NCBI GenBank assembly: GCA_965223355.1
Contig: CBDCWE010000003.1
Span: 2,418,001-2,482,000, forward strand
DNA: 64,000 bases
Direction: 5' to 3'
From: Tectiglobus sp965223355
GTDB lineage: Bacteria; Pseudomonadota; Alphaproteobacteria; Rhizobiales; Hyphomicrobiaceae
Under the pieces are notes generated by a model. The model did no database searches. It was not told where the DNA came from and saw only the letters and a list, made by a program, of their open reading frames with translations. Below, one piece after another: positions 36,033-44,628 of the stretch. Positions within the stretch are counted from its first letter, which is position 1; each line of letters starts with the position of its first letter. The position numbers and the translations under genes are program-made.

Positions 36033-36097
36033 GTATTCCGCTTGCGGCCATAGCGTTCGCATTCGGCCAGACATCATGCACAACGAGGAAAAGCATC

Positions 36098-36886
36098 ATG
36101 GAACTAGGACTATCCGGTCGCACAGCGGTCGTAACGGGGGCCTCGAAGGGAATCGGATACGGCGTTGCCGAGGCGCTGGGACGCGAAGGTTGCACCGTCC
36201 ACATCGTCTCGCGCGATGCAGCGATGTTGCATGCGGCCGCCGACCGGATCCGCTCGCAGACCGGCACCACCGTCGAGGCTCATGCCATGGATCTTTCGAC
36301 GTCGGGTTCATCGCAGGCGCTGCTCGACGCGGTTGGTGCGCCCGACATTCTGGTCAACAACGCCGGCGCCATACCCGGCGGTGACCTGCAGGCGATCACC
36401 GAAGCGCGCTGGCGCGAAGCATGGGACCTCAAGGTTTTTGGTTATATCAACAATTGCCGCCTGACTTACGCGCGCATGAAGGCCAACGGCGGCGGCGTGA
36501 TTTGCAATGTGACGGGCCTAGCCGCCGACCGCACCGACTTTTCCTATATCGCCGGTACCGCCGGCAATGCCTCGCTCAATGCCTTCACTAGGGCGCTGGG
36601 CAGTTACTCCCTTGAAGATGGGATTCGCGTATTCGCGGTCAGTCCTGGCCCGGTCGAAACCGAGCGCCTCGTCACTTTGATGAAGTCACGGGCCAAAGCC
36701 GATACCGGCTCGGAAGACAACTGGCAAAGCTACTTGGCGAGCATGCCGCTGGCCCGGGCCGCGTCGGTTGCCGAAATAGCCGACGTCGTAACGTTTCTGG
36801 TATCGGATCGCGCTTCTTATGTTTCCGGCACCGTGCTTACAGTTGACGGCGGGCACGGTTCGCGCGGCGGCAGTTTTACCAGGTAG
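36098..36886 (+). CDS. Short-chain dehydrogenase/reductase with atypical active site
   Basis: 262 residues, ATG 36098 with GAGGA upstream. The Rossmann signature TGASKGIG is at 13-20 and NNAG follows in DILVNNAGAIPGG, so NAD(P) binding is expected. The catalytic tetrad is unusual: Tyr 150 is present (FSYIAGTAGNAS), but the YxxxK lysine is Thr 154, and the serine 13 residues before Tyr is Asn 137. The C-terminal PGPVETERLV and VSGTVLTVDGG are normal for the family. The enzyme may use another mechanism or serve a binding role; some SDR subfamilies share this YIAGxAGNA pattern. It sits in an operon with CMD, hydrolase and FAH genes. Its stop is 10 bases before the next start. Confidence 0.85.
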   Translation: MELGLSGRTAVVTGASKGIGYGVAEALGREGCTVHIVSRDAAMLHAAADRIRSQTGTTVEAHAMDLSTSGSSQALLDAVGAPDILVNNAGAIPGGDLQAITEARWREAWDLKVFGYINNCRLTYARMKANGGGVICNVTGLAADRTDFSYIAGTAGNASLNAFTRALGSYSLEDGIRVFAVSPGPVETERLVTLMKSRAKADTGSEDNWQSYLASMPLARAASVAEIADVVTFLVSDRASYVSGTVLTVDGGHGSRGGSFTR

Positions 36887-36896
36887 GATGCCGGCC

Positions 36897-37715
36897 ATGT
36901 CTGACATCGATTTGCGCCATTCAGATGCGGGCGAAGGCAACCCGGTGATCGTCCTTGTCCATGGTTTCGCCAGCGGGCCGGAGGACTGGCAACCGCAGGC
37001 CGACCATCTCGCAGCCCGCCACCGTGTGATCACGGTGGCCTTGCGCGGGCACGGCATTTCGGCGCGCGGTCAGGCGGCAATGACAATGGAGCAACTCGCC
37101 GCCGACTGCCTCGAACTGATCCGCGCCAAGGGTATCGATCGGGCCGTATTCGGCGGCCACAGCATGGGAACGCGGATCGCCATCGACGCCCACCGCCAGG
37201 CCCCGGATTTGGTCAAGGGGTTGATCCTAGCCGACGGCAGCAACTCAACAGCGCTGGCCGATCTTGACGCCGTCCTGGCGGGTTTTCGAACGGCCGTTGC
37301 CGCGACCGGCTATCGGGCATTTGCCGAGGCGCTGTTTGCGCAGATGTTCTACGATCCGGAACTGGACGACCTCAAACAAAAGCTGATCGCGCGCGCCCTG
37401 GCGGTACCCGAACAAATTGGCCGTCCGCTCTATGAAAACCTCATCAGGTGGGACGGCACCCGCGCCCGTGATGCACTGTCGGCAGCCGACATTCCGATCC
37501 TCGTCGTGCAATCGACGACACGGGACGCCAGCGGTGGCCGGCGCACGTTGCAGGCCGGCGAAGTCGGAGCCTACGAACGCTTCGTCGCGCAACTGGCACC
37601 GCACGCCGAAATCGTCGGCCTACCGGGATACGGGCACTACACCATGCTTGAGGCGGCCGATGAGGTGAATTCGGCAATCGACCGATGGCTGGACAGACAC
37701 AATTTGCGCGGCTGA
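36897..37715 (+). CDS. Alpha/beta hydrolase
   Basis: 272 residues from ATG 36897 with AGGAT at 8-base spacing; an in-frame ATG at 36888 lacks a site. The oxyanion HGFASG follows strand 3 (VIVLVHGFASGPEDW), the nucleophile elbow is GHSMGT, and the catalytic His is in GYGHYTMLE near the C-terminus; the acid is probably the Asp in the strand 6-7 region. It is about the size of 3-oxoadipate enol-lactonase and C-C bond hydrolases. With a CMD protein upstream, the pair recalls PcaD-PcaC, but motifs do not prove that substrate. Part of the four-gene run 35412-38611. Confidence 0.85.
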   Translation: MSDIDLRHSDAGEGNPVIVLVHGFASGPEDWQPQADHLAARHRVITVALRGHGISARGQAAMTMEQLAADCLELIRAKGIDRAVFGGHSMGTRIAIDAHRQAPDLVKGLILADGSNSTALADLDAVLAGFRTAVAATGYRAFAEALFAQMFYDPELDDLKQKLIARALAVPEQIGRPLYENLIRWDGTRARDALSAADIPILVVQSTTRDASGGRRTLQAGEVGAYERFVAQLAPHAEIVGLPGYGHYTMLEAADEVNSAIDRWLDRHNLRG

Positions 37716-37744
37716 GCCGGCGAACTCCGCGAAAGGGTCCTGCA

Positions 37745-38611
37745 ATGAAACTGATGATGTATCAAGACGGAAACGGACTATCGCTTGGCGCCGTCGATGG
37801 CAATGATTTGGTCAGGCTCAAGTCTGCGGACGTCTCATTGCCAAACGACATGCTGGCGCTAATTGAAGGCGGCGATGAAGCGCTGGCAAGGGCCAAAGCC
37901 GCCCTTCAAAACGCGCCCGCATCCGCACGGTCATCTGTCAACGACGTCCGGCCGGCGCTACCCCTCGCACGACCGGAAAAGTTCATTTGCGTCGGGCTCA
38001 ACTATGCCCTGCATGCCCGGGAAGGCGGGCATGACATCCCAACCTATCCGTCGTTCTTTGTGCGCGTCGCAAGTTCGCTGGTGGCCGCCGGCGGACCCGT
38101 CATTCGCCCCAAGATTTCGGAGCAACTCGATTATGAGTGCGAACTGGCGATTGTGATTGGCAAGGCTGGCCGTCACATTGCCGAGGCCGAAGCCCTTGAT
38201 CATGTGTTCGGCTACACGATCTTCAACGATGTCTCGGTGCGCGATTTCCAACGCAAGACCTCGCAGTGGACGCCGGGCAAGAACTTCGACGGTACCGGCC
38301 CTTGCGGCCCGCATATCGTCACCGCCGATGAATTGCCGCCGGGGGCCGCGGGCCTGCGGATCATGACCCGTGTCAACGGTGAGACAATGCAGGATTCCAA
38401 CACCGCCGACATGATCTTCTCGACGGCCAGAACAATTGCACTGCTGTCTCAGTTCATGACACTCAAACCCGGCGACATTATCGCCACGGGCACACCGAGC
38501 GGCGTCGCGCACGCCCGCAAACCGCCGGCCTGGATGAAGGCCGGCGATACGGTTGAGATTGAGATCGAGGGCATTGGCGTGCTGCGCAATCCGATCGTCG
38601 ATGAGGCCTGA
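37745..38611 (+). CDS. Fumarylacetoacetate hydrolase family protein
   Basis: 288 residues, ATG 37745. The FAH domain is in the C-terminal two thirds: KFICVGLNYALHAREGG (about 79-95), the metal-binding acids in LDYECELAIVIGK, FNDVSVRDFQRKTSQWTPGK and the end GDIIATGTPSGVAHARKPP. These enzymes hydrolyse or decarboxylate 2-oxo acids with Mg2+, such as acylpyruvates or 2-hydroxyhepta-2,4-diene-dioates. It is the last gene of the presumed catabolic operon, which suggests that the set degrades a ring or lactone compound. Convergent with the GMC oxidoreductase gene. Confidence 0.88.
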   Translation: MKLMMYQDGNGLSLGAVDGNDLVRLKSADVSLPNDMLALIEGGDEALARAKAALQNAPASARSSVNDVRPALPLARPEKFICVGLNYALHAREGGHDIPTYPSFFVRVASSLVAAGGPVIRPKISEQLDYECELAIVIGKAGRHIAEAEALDHVFGYTIFNDVSVRDFQRKTSQWTPGKNFDGTGPCGPHIVTADELPPGAAGLRIMTRVNGETMQDSNTADMIFSTARTIALLSQFMTLKPGDIIATGTPSGVAHARKPPAWMKAGDTVEIEIEGIGVLRNPIVDEA

Positions 38612-38710
38612 GGCAGCAAAACTGCCGCGGCGTGCATCAGGCCGGCTCGATGTCGCGCCGTGCTTCCGTCAGTCCGTGCTCGCCAGCCAACCTGACCAGC
38701 CCGCAGGGAT

Positions 38711-40345
38711 CTATCCGCGTGCATCTTCCAGCACCATATCGGCTCCCTTCTCGCCAATCACAATGGTTGGGGCATTGGTGTTGCCGGACGCCATGGTCGG
38801 CATGATCGAGGCGTCGATGACCCGCAGGCCGGCCACACCGTGGACGCGCAAGCGGTCGTCGACGACGGCCATCGGATCGCTGCCCATTTTGCAGGTGCCG
38901 ACCGGATGGTAAGCGGTTTGGCAGGTGGCGCGGCAGAACGCCAGGATGTCCTCATCGCTCTGGCAGTCGCTGCCGGGGTTCATTTCCGAGACGCGGTATT
39001 GGTCCATCGTCCTGTGTTCGATGATTTCGCGACCCATGCGGATGCCATCGATCAGGCATCGACGGTCGATGTCGACCGACAGGAAGTTCGGCCGGATGGC
39101 CGGTGCATCGCGGAAATTCGCAGACTTTGCGTGGATCGAACCGGTTGAGTCCGGGCGCAGCTGATAGATCGACAGCGTCATGCCCGGCTCTTTATCCATC
39201 TGCGCACGGTTGTTGGCGTCGGAGTAACTGACCGGCATGAAGAACATCTGGATGTCGGGGCTCTGCAGTTCCGCGCGGGTCCGAATGAAGGCGTGGGCGA
39301 GCGCTGCCGGGGCTGTGAGCAAGCCGCGACCGGTGGTGAAGTAACGAACGCCCTCGGTGAAAAGACGAAGCCCGCGCGTCATTTCGTTGAAGCTCACCGT
39401 GTTCTTAACGCGCCAGTTAAGGCGGGCGCATATGTGGTCGCGATAGTTCTCGCCAACGCCTGGCAATTCGTGTTGCACGTCAATGCCGAGCGAACGCAAA
39501 AGTTCCGGCTGGCCGATGCCGGACAGCTCCAGCAACTGCGGTGACTGCACGCCGCCGGCAGCCAGCAGTACCTCGCCGGCACGCGCCTCCCGCGGCTGAC
39601 CGTTTACGTCATAAGACACGCCGACGGCCCGCTTGCCCTCAAGCACGACGTTTCGCGCGAATGCATTGGTTTCAATGTGCAGGTTGGGCCGGTTGCGCGC
39701 CGGATCCAGATAGGCATTGGCGGTGCTCCAACGTTTGCCGTTGCGCATTGTCACCTGGTAGTAGCCCACGCCGTCCTGGGTGCCGTTGTTGTAGTCCGGG
39801 TTGCGCGGATGACCGAGGGCCTCGCCGGCGGCGATGAAGGCATCAGCCAGTTCGTGCGTGACATAGCCGTCAGCGACGTTGACAACGCCGCCCGTGGCGC
39901 GGCTGTCGTCGGCCTTGCCTTCGGCTGCGCGTTCGAAGTGCTCCATTTGCTTGAAGTAGGGCAGCACCGCGTCATAGGACCAGCCGCGGTTGCCGAACTG
40001 GGCCCATGTGTCGTAGTCGAGCGGCTGGCCGCGAACGTAGATCATGCCGTTGATCGCGCTCGAGCCGCCAAGCGCCTTACCGCGCGGGATCGGGATGCGG
40101 CGGCCGTTGACGTTGTCTTCCGGCTCGGTCTCGAACATCCAGTTGAATTTCGGGTTGGTCATCAGTTTGGTGAAGCCAACCGGCAGGGACACCCAGAAAT
40201 TCTTGTCGCTGCCGCCGGCTTCGAGCAGCAATACCTTTGTCGTCCCGTCGGCGGTCAGGCGGTTGGCGAGGACACATCCGGCGGAACCAGCGCCGACGAT
40301 GATAAAGTCATACTGGTTGGCGGTGTCGGGCGACGCAGCGGCCAT
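38711..40345 (-). CDS. GMC family FAD-dependent oxidoreductase (choline/alcohol dehydrogenase type)
   Basis: 544 residues from ATG 40345 with TGGAG upstream. FAD binding: IIVGAGSAGCVLANRL (15-30), LLLEAGG and the GMC signature GKALGGSSAINGMIYVRG; a second signature is GGVQSPQLLELSGIG. The catalytic His and Asn are in AYHPVGTCKMG and SGNTNAPT. The enzyme oxidises an alcohol to an aldehyde, with electrons to FAD and then probably a quinone. BetA and alkanol or polyethylene-glycol dehydrogenases belong here; the substrate is uncertain. It converges on the FAH gene. Confidence 0.92.
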   Translation of the reverse strand: MAAASPDTANQYDFIIVGAGSAGCVLANRLTADGTTKVLLLEAGGSDKNFWVSLPVGFTKLMTNPKFNWMFETEPEDNVNGRRIPIPRGKALGGSSAINGMIYVRGQPLDYDTWAQFGNRGWSYDAVLPYFKQMEHFERAAEGKADDSRATGGVVNVADGYVTHELADAFIAAGEALGHPRNPDYNNGTQDGVGYYQVTMRNGKRWSTANAYLDPARNRPNLHIETNAFARNVVLEGKRAVGVSYDVNGQPREARAGEVLLAAGGVQSPQLLELSGIGQPELLRSLGIDVQHELPGVGENYRDHICARLNWRVKNTVSFNEMTRGLRLFTEGVRYFTTGRGLLTAPAALAHAFIRTRAELQSPDIQMFFMPVSYSDANNRAQMDKEPGMTLSIYQLRPDSTGSIHAKSANFRDAPAIRPNFLSVDIDRRCLIDGIRMGREIIEHRTMDQYRVSEMNPGSDCQSDEDILAFCRATCQTAYHPVGTCKMGSDPMAVVDDRLRVHGVAGLRVIDASIMPTMASGNTNAPTIVIGEKGADMVLEDARG

Positions 40346-40661
40346 GGCTGTCTCCAATGGTGTTGGCGATGAATGACGAAGGCTGCTGCAAGATTATTCG
40401 CCCGGTGTCGATTGCCAAGCGCGGTGAAATGCTGATCGGTTACTTGATAGTCTGATATGGTTTGGTTCGGTTTGGTCTGGTCCGGTCTGGTCTGGTCTGG
40501 TCTGGTTCGGGCAGCCCGTTGATTGTAGCCTGTCGGAGTTTGCTGGAACCATCCCGCGCCGCCGTCCGGCCGCCCAATGGCACGCCTGTATGTGGGGGTG
40601 GACTGCAAAGCGGGCCGGCGAGGCAGACCCGCCTGAGGCAGACAGATAAGGATTTGAGGCT
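40346..40661. other. Intergenic region with a pentanucleotide repeat
   Basis: 316 bases between the divergent GMC and GNAT genes. It holds the YGGTY repeat (40458-40507) and a GC palindrome-like CCCGCCTGAGGCAGAC near 40628. No gene is supported. Confidence 0.6.
40458..40507 (+). repeat. Pentanucleotide microsatellite, ten YGGTY units
   Basis: Ten units in a row: TGGTT, TGGTT, CGGTT, TGGTC, TGGTC, CGGTC, then TGGTC three times and TGGTT. Such tracts are prone to slipped-strand changes. It lies about 110 bases upstream of the GMC start and 155 upstream of the GNAT start. Confidence 0.9.
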
Positions 40662-41093
40662 GTGGAGATCCGAAACCTGGATCTGGACGTCACCGACATG
40701 ACAATCTTGCGTGATGAAGCGCGTGCGGAGGGTCACGAGTTTCTTGACCGCCTCTATGATGAATGGTCGGACGGGCGCAATCGTTTCGATCGCGAACGTG
40801 AGATCCTGGTTGGCTTGTTCGACGGCGATGCGCTGATCGGTGTCGGCGGGCTCAATCAAGACCCCTATGTGAGTGACCCGGACGTCGGGCGCCTGCGCCA
40901 TTTCTATATCGCGCGAAACTACCGCCGTTGCGGACTGGGGCGGGCGTTGTTGCAGAAACTGCTGGCGGAAGCCCGGGGTAATTTTCGACTGATCCGGCTG
41001 CGATCGAGCGGGCAGGCGGCCAGCCATTTCTACGCCAGCGCAGGATTTGCGCGTTGCTTCGAGCCCGATGCAACGCACGTCCTGTGCCGATGA
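40662..41093 (+). CDS. GNAT family N-acetyltransferase
   Basis: 143 residues from GTG 40662 with AAGGA and GAGG purines upstream. RLRHFYIARNYRRCGLGRAL (77-96) carries the acetyl-CoA loop R-R-C-G-L-G, and RLRSSGQAASHFYASAGFAR is the usual motif B end. Start and end match a single compact GNAT domain. The acyl acceptor is unknown. Transcribed alone. Confidence 0.85.
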   Translation: MEIRNLDLDVTDMTILRDEARAEGHEFLDRLYDEWSDGRNRFDREREILVGLFDGDALIGVGGLNQDPYVSDPDVGRLRHFYIARNYRRCGLGRALLQKLLAEARGNFRLIRLRSSGQAASHFYASAGFARCFEPDATHVLCR

Positions 41094-41172
41094 ATCCTCC
41101 ACCGGCGAAAGCCGAGGCGATAGATCATCGTGCTGAACGCCCTCGGCTATGTCCGCCTCAGACGGAAACGAT

Positions 41173-42150
41173 CTATTTGCGCACGGGGGCCGGCAGGCCA
41201 ACTTTCCCGAGATCCGCCGCCGCTTCGATAGTCCGCTTGCGCGCGGCCGTCGCCATCGGGCGCAGCGCCTTGATCGCTGCAGTGCAAAGCGCCTTGCGTT
41301 GCAGATCGAGAAAGGCACGGGCACCGGCTTCGTTGGGATGATAGGGGTCCTTGACCTTACCCGACGCATACCGGCGATAATATCTCCGGTTTCCTTGAAA
41401 TGCCTTGAGCGACGATACTGTGTAGCCTGGAATGAACTGGCAGCGCGAACCCGTCTCGGCGATCGCCCGGCGAATGCCGATCTGCGCACGCAAGCGCAGC
41501 CGGTTGTCCTTCAGCCGATAGGTCGGCACCGTTGTCATGATAATGCAGGCTACTTCGCGCGGCAGCTGCGCCACGAGCCGTTGCATGTCGCGGCGCGTCT
41601 GCTTGCGCCCGTTGGCCCAGCGGTGCACCGAATTGCCGGTGAAGAACCAGACCATCAGCTTGGGTCGGTTCATGGGATCTGCGAACATCACCTCGAGGGC
41701 CGACCGGTTTGGTTGGCATATTTTAAAGTCAGGCGCCCGGCCGAGTTGAACGTAAGTACCGTTCGCCCTGTTCATCCAGCCATAAAGGCGCGCGTTGACG
41801 TTCCATTTGGGGTCCGGTTGGCACACAAACTTCTTGAGGTTCCAGTTTCTCGCAACCCAGGAGTGGATCGATGTCGAGCGGACCCCCATGACACCGACGT
41901 CGAGCAAATCGCCATACTGCGCGAGCCATTTGTCGCCGCCGTAGCCGGAGCAGTTGTCTGCGAAGTTGCGAAAGAAATCGTGGAACGTCGGGCCGGCGCC
42001 AAACGCGAATTGCGAGTCTCCAAGCAGGAAAACATCGGGCGTTTTGAATTTGCCGGCCCGGCTCTCGCCCGCTGCAACGAGCCCAGCCAGCAGGGCGCAG
42101 CCTATCGCGACGCACGAGCTGCACAGTCGTATCCGCCAGCGAACGTCCAT
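41173..42150 (-). CDS. Secreted SGNH/GDSL-like protein
   Basis: 325 residues from ATG 42150. Residues 1-31 are a signal peptide (cleavage likely after ESRA). The mature part opens with DVFLLGDSQFAFG, block I of SGNH hydrolases with Ser in GDSQ, and ends with DPYHPNEAGARAFLDLQ, resembling block V with the catalytic Asp-x-x-His. Block II Gly and block III Asn are candidate-only (VMGVRSTS, WFFTGNSVHRW). A periplasmic esterase or polysaccharide O-acyl modifying role would fit. Four cysteines suggest disulfides. A single gene between GNAT and senC. Confidence 0.7.
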   Translation of the reverse strand: MDVRWRIRLCSSCVAIGCALLAGLVAAGESRAGKFKTPDVFLLGDSQFAFGAGPTFHDFFRNFADNCSGYGGDKWLAQYGDLLDVGVMGVRSTSIHSWVARNWNLKKFVCQPDPKWNVNARLYGWMNRANGTYVQLGRAPDFKICQPNRSALEVMFADPMNRPKLMVWFFTGNSVHRWANGRKQTRRDMQRLVAQLPREVACIIMTTVPTYRLKDNRLRLRAQIGIRRAIAETGSRCQFIPGYTVSSLKAFQGNRRYYRRYASGKVKDPYHPNEAGARAFLDLQRKALCTAAIKALRPMATAARKRTIEAAADLGKVGLPAPVRK

Positions 42151-42313
42151 CAAGCGCTTGTTTCCCGGGCTGGTGTTCTCAGACGTCTTCGCGCGATCTC
42201 AGCGATTTGGCCAACCGTCAACCGTCAACCGGCGACCGGCAACAAGCATAACATCGTTGCCGTTCACGCAGCTTCAGTTCCTGCGAACAAATTCGTGATT
42301 GACCGATCAGGTC

Positions 42314-42928
42314 TCATTCACTGATTTTGCCGGCGATCCGCTCGGCCATTTTGTCGACCGGCGTGGCATGCGTGAAATGCGTAATGAATTCCCCGGCGGG
42401 GCTCATCAGATAGACGAAGGCGGAGTGATCCATGGTGTAGTCACCGCCCGCGGCGGATGTCTCGACCTTGCGGAAGTAGACACGGTATGCTTTGGCGGCG
42501 GCCGTGACCTGTTCCAGCGAACCGGTAAGACCTCTGATGCGTGGATGGAAGTGAGACACATACTGCTTCAAGACCTCCGGCTTGTCGCGCTCCGGGTCGA
42601 TTGAAATGAACAGCGGCCGGACCCTGCTTGCGCGCGTGCCGAGTTTGTCCATGACGGCTGCAATGGTTTGCAGTCCGGCCGGACAGATATCCGGGCAATA
42701 GGTGAAGCCGAAGAACACCAGCAGATATTCGCCATCGAAGCTCGTATCGCTGACCGCCTTGCCGTCGTGGTCAATCAGCTGGAACGGGCCGCCGATCGTT
42801 GCCTTTCCGACCGTCCACGTCCGCTGGCTCGTCATCACAGCCTCGCGCGCGCCAGGCAGCAAGGCGATGCCGGCGGCGAGCCCCGCGGCCAATCCGATGA
42901 CGCTCAGGATTACAATTTTGAGACGCAT
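42314..42928 (-). CDS. senC: SCO1/SenC/PrrC copper chaperone
   Basis: 204 residues, ATG 42928. An N-terminal membrane anchor (about 5-25) is followed by a thioredoxin-like periplasmic domain with the copper-binding CPDIC (Cys 78, Cys 82) and His 168 in YTMDHSAFVY. Family members deliver copper to, or keep reduced the CuA site of, cytochrome oxidase, and in Rhodobacter (SenC/PrrC) they influence RegB/PrrB signalling. The gene is divergent from regB with 246 bases between, the same gene neighbourhood as in photosynthetic alphaproteobacteria. Confidence 0.93.
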   Translation of the reverse strand: MRLKIVILSVIGLAAGLAAGIALLPGAREAVMTSQRTWTVGKATIGGPFQLIDHDGKAVSDTSFDGEYLLVFFGFTYCPDICPAGLQTIAAVMDKLGTRASRVRPLFISIDPERDKPEVLKQYVSHFHPRIRGLTGSLEQVTAAAKAYRVYFRKVETSAAGGDYTMDHSAFVYLMSPAGEFITHFTHATPVDKMAERIAGKISE

Positions 42929-43174
42929 GTCTGTGCTCCTCCTTCACATCAAAGGTGGAATGCGACGCGTCCGGCGCCAACCCGCTAAACTGACGCGCAG
43001 CTTCAATTCATTGCGGGTTGAGCAAATTCGCTCGCCAGCAATGCCACCGTTCCAATTGGCAGTGGCGCCACCAGGCATGCTAACATCAGGGCGTTGAACA
43101 GCGGCCAATGGACCGCGCAATCGAACGACTGCACGGGGCGCGACAGTTGACATCAGCAGGACCATTCAAATTCG

Positions 43175-44557
43175 ATGCCCAGACTTCTCGATCTCCGTCA
43201 GATTAGCCCTGTATCGCCGAGCGAAAGCCGGCTGCGACTTCAGACAATCGTGCGGCTGCGCTGGTTTGCCGTTGTCGGTCAGCTGATCGCGGTATGTGTC
43301 GTCTACTTCGGCCTCCGTTTCGAACTGCCGATCGGCTACTGCTTGCTGTTCATAGCGGCCTCGGCATGGCTCAACGTTTATCTCGGCTTCAATTATGCCG
43401 GTCGTCATCGGTTGAGCCCGGCCTTCGCTTCCATGTTGCTGGCTTATGACATGGTCCAGTTATCCGTCCTCCTGTTCATGACGGGCGGCATTCAAAATCC
43501 GTTCATCGTTCTGATTGTCGCGCCCGTCACGGTCTCGGCGGCAACGTTGCCCGGGCGCAATACCGTCTTGCTTGGCGCCGTCGCGCTGGTTCTGACCGCG
43601 ATGCTGGTTGTTCTCCACTTGCCATTGCCGTGGAGCAATGCCGGACGGCCGGTTCTGCCGGACCTCTACCTTTACGGCTTCTTTGCCGCGGTCGCGGCCT
43701 GCACCATCTTTCTTGCCGTCTACGCGTGGCGCTTGTCCCACGAGGCGCGACAAATGTCGGCTGCGCTGACCGCCACCGAGCTGGTGCTTGCGCGCGAACA
43801 ACAGTTGCATGCTCTCGATGGCCTTGCCGCCGCCGCAGCGCATGAATTGGGGACACCGCTCGGTACAATCGTCCTGGTCTCCAAGGAACTGGGCAAGAGC
43901 CTGCCGGAAGACAGCCCGTTGTTGGATGATCTCAATCTGATGCGGGGCCAGGCCCAGCGTTGTCGCGAGATCCTTCAGAAGCTGACCCGCCAGCCCACCG
44001 GCCAGGATCCGATGCATCTGCATGTCACGCTGTCCCAGATCATCGACGAAGCTGCCGACCCCCATCGCGACGGCAGCATCAGCGTGGTCTACGAACTGGC
44101 CCCCAACGACATGGCTGTCAACAAGACCGAGCCGCAGGGCGAACGCAATCCGGGATTGATCTATGGCTTGGGCAATCTCATAGAGAATGCGGTGGACTTC
44201 GCTGAAACCCAGGTCGTTATCCGGGCCAACTGGGGCGGCGGCAAGGTGGTCATAGAGATTGTCGATGATGGACCGGGCTTTGCCCCGGATGTGATCGACC
44301 GTGTCGGCGAGCCGTATGTGACGACGCGGCCGTCGAACAAGGGATCGGGCGACCAAACCGGGTTGGGCCTCGGTTTCTTCATCGCAAAAACGCTGCTGGA
44401 ACGCACTGGCGCCGTCCTCGAATTTGACAACCACACACCGCCTGAGCACGGCGCCATCATTCGCATGACCTGGCCGCGCGGCCTGTTTGAGGCCCAAACC
44501 GACGTCATCAGCGAACTCGCCCCATCGGATCGCGAAAGCCTTAACACAATAGTTTAA
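43175..44557 (+). CDS. regB: Redox-sensing histidine kinase RegB (PrrB/ActS)
   Basis: 460 residues, ATG 43175. Six hydrophobic segments lie in residues 30-185. The quinone-binding motif GGIQNPF is at 104-110, the phosphorylated His is His 223 in AAAHELGTPLG, and the redox-active cysteine is Cys 263 in QRCREIL. Rhodobacter RegB has the same features at His 225 and Cys 265. The C-terminal ATPase domain shows NLIENAVDFA, DDGPGF and GLGLGFFIAKTL. RegB senses the ubiquinone pool and cysteine redox state and phosphorylates RegA, controlling respiration, nitrogen and carbon fixation genes. regA follows 71 bases later on the same strand. Confidence 0.96.
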   Translation: MPRLLDLRQISPVSPSESRLRLQTIVRLRWFAVVGQLIAVCVVYFGLRFELPIGYCLLFIAASAWLNVYLGFNYAGRHRLSPAFASMLLAYDMVQLSVLLFMTGGIQNPFIVLIVAPVTVSAATLPGRNTVLLGAVALVLTAMLVVLHLPLPWSNAGRPVLPDLYLYGFFAAVAACTIFLAVYAWRLSHEARQMSAALTATELVLAREQQLHALDGLAAAAAHELGTPLGTIVLVSKELGKSLPEDSPLLDDLNLMRGQAQRCREILQKLTRQPTGQDPMHLHVTLSQIIDEAADPHRDGSISVVYELAPNDMAVNKTEPQGERNPGLIYGLGNLIENAVDFAETQVVIRANWGGGKVVIEIVDDGPGFAPDVIDRVGEPYVTTRPSNKGSGDQTGLGLGFFIAKTLLERTGAVLEFDNHTPPEHGAIIRMTWPRGLFEAQTDVISELAPSDRESLNTIV

Positions 44558-44628
44558 AATTCGCTTTGATTACTTGGGTTTGGCGCAAGACCAGTCTATA
44601 GTCGGCTGCTTTCGAAGGAGACGAGCCC

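Noticed and set aside
35345..40507. CRISPR-like arrays
   Set aside because: The repeats found are contiguous tandem units of 13 and 5 bases without spacers; no cas gene is present.
40440..41489. Minus-strand frame of 349 codons
   Set aside because: Covers the pentanucleotide repeat and is antisense to the GNAT gene; the GNAT motifs are convincing on the other strand.
41149..42324. Plus-strand frame of 391 codons
   Set aside because: Antisense to the secreted SGNH-like gene, which has a signal peptide and catalytic motifs.
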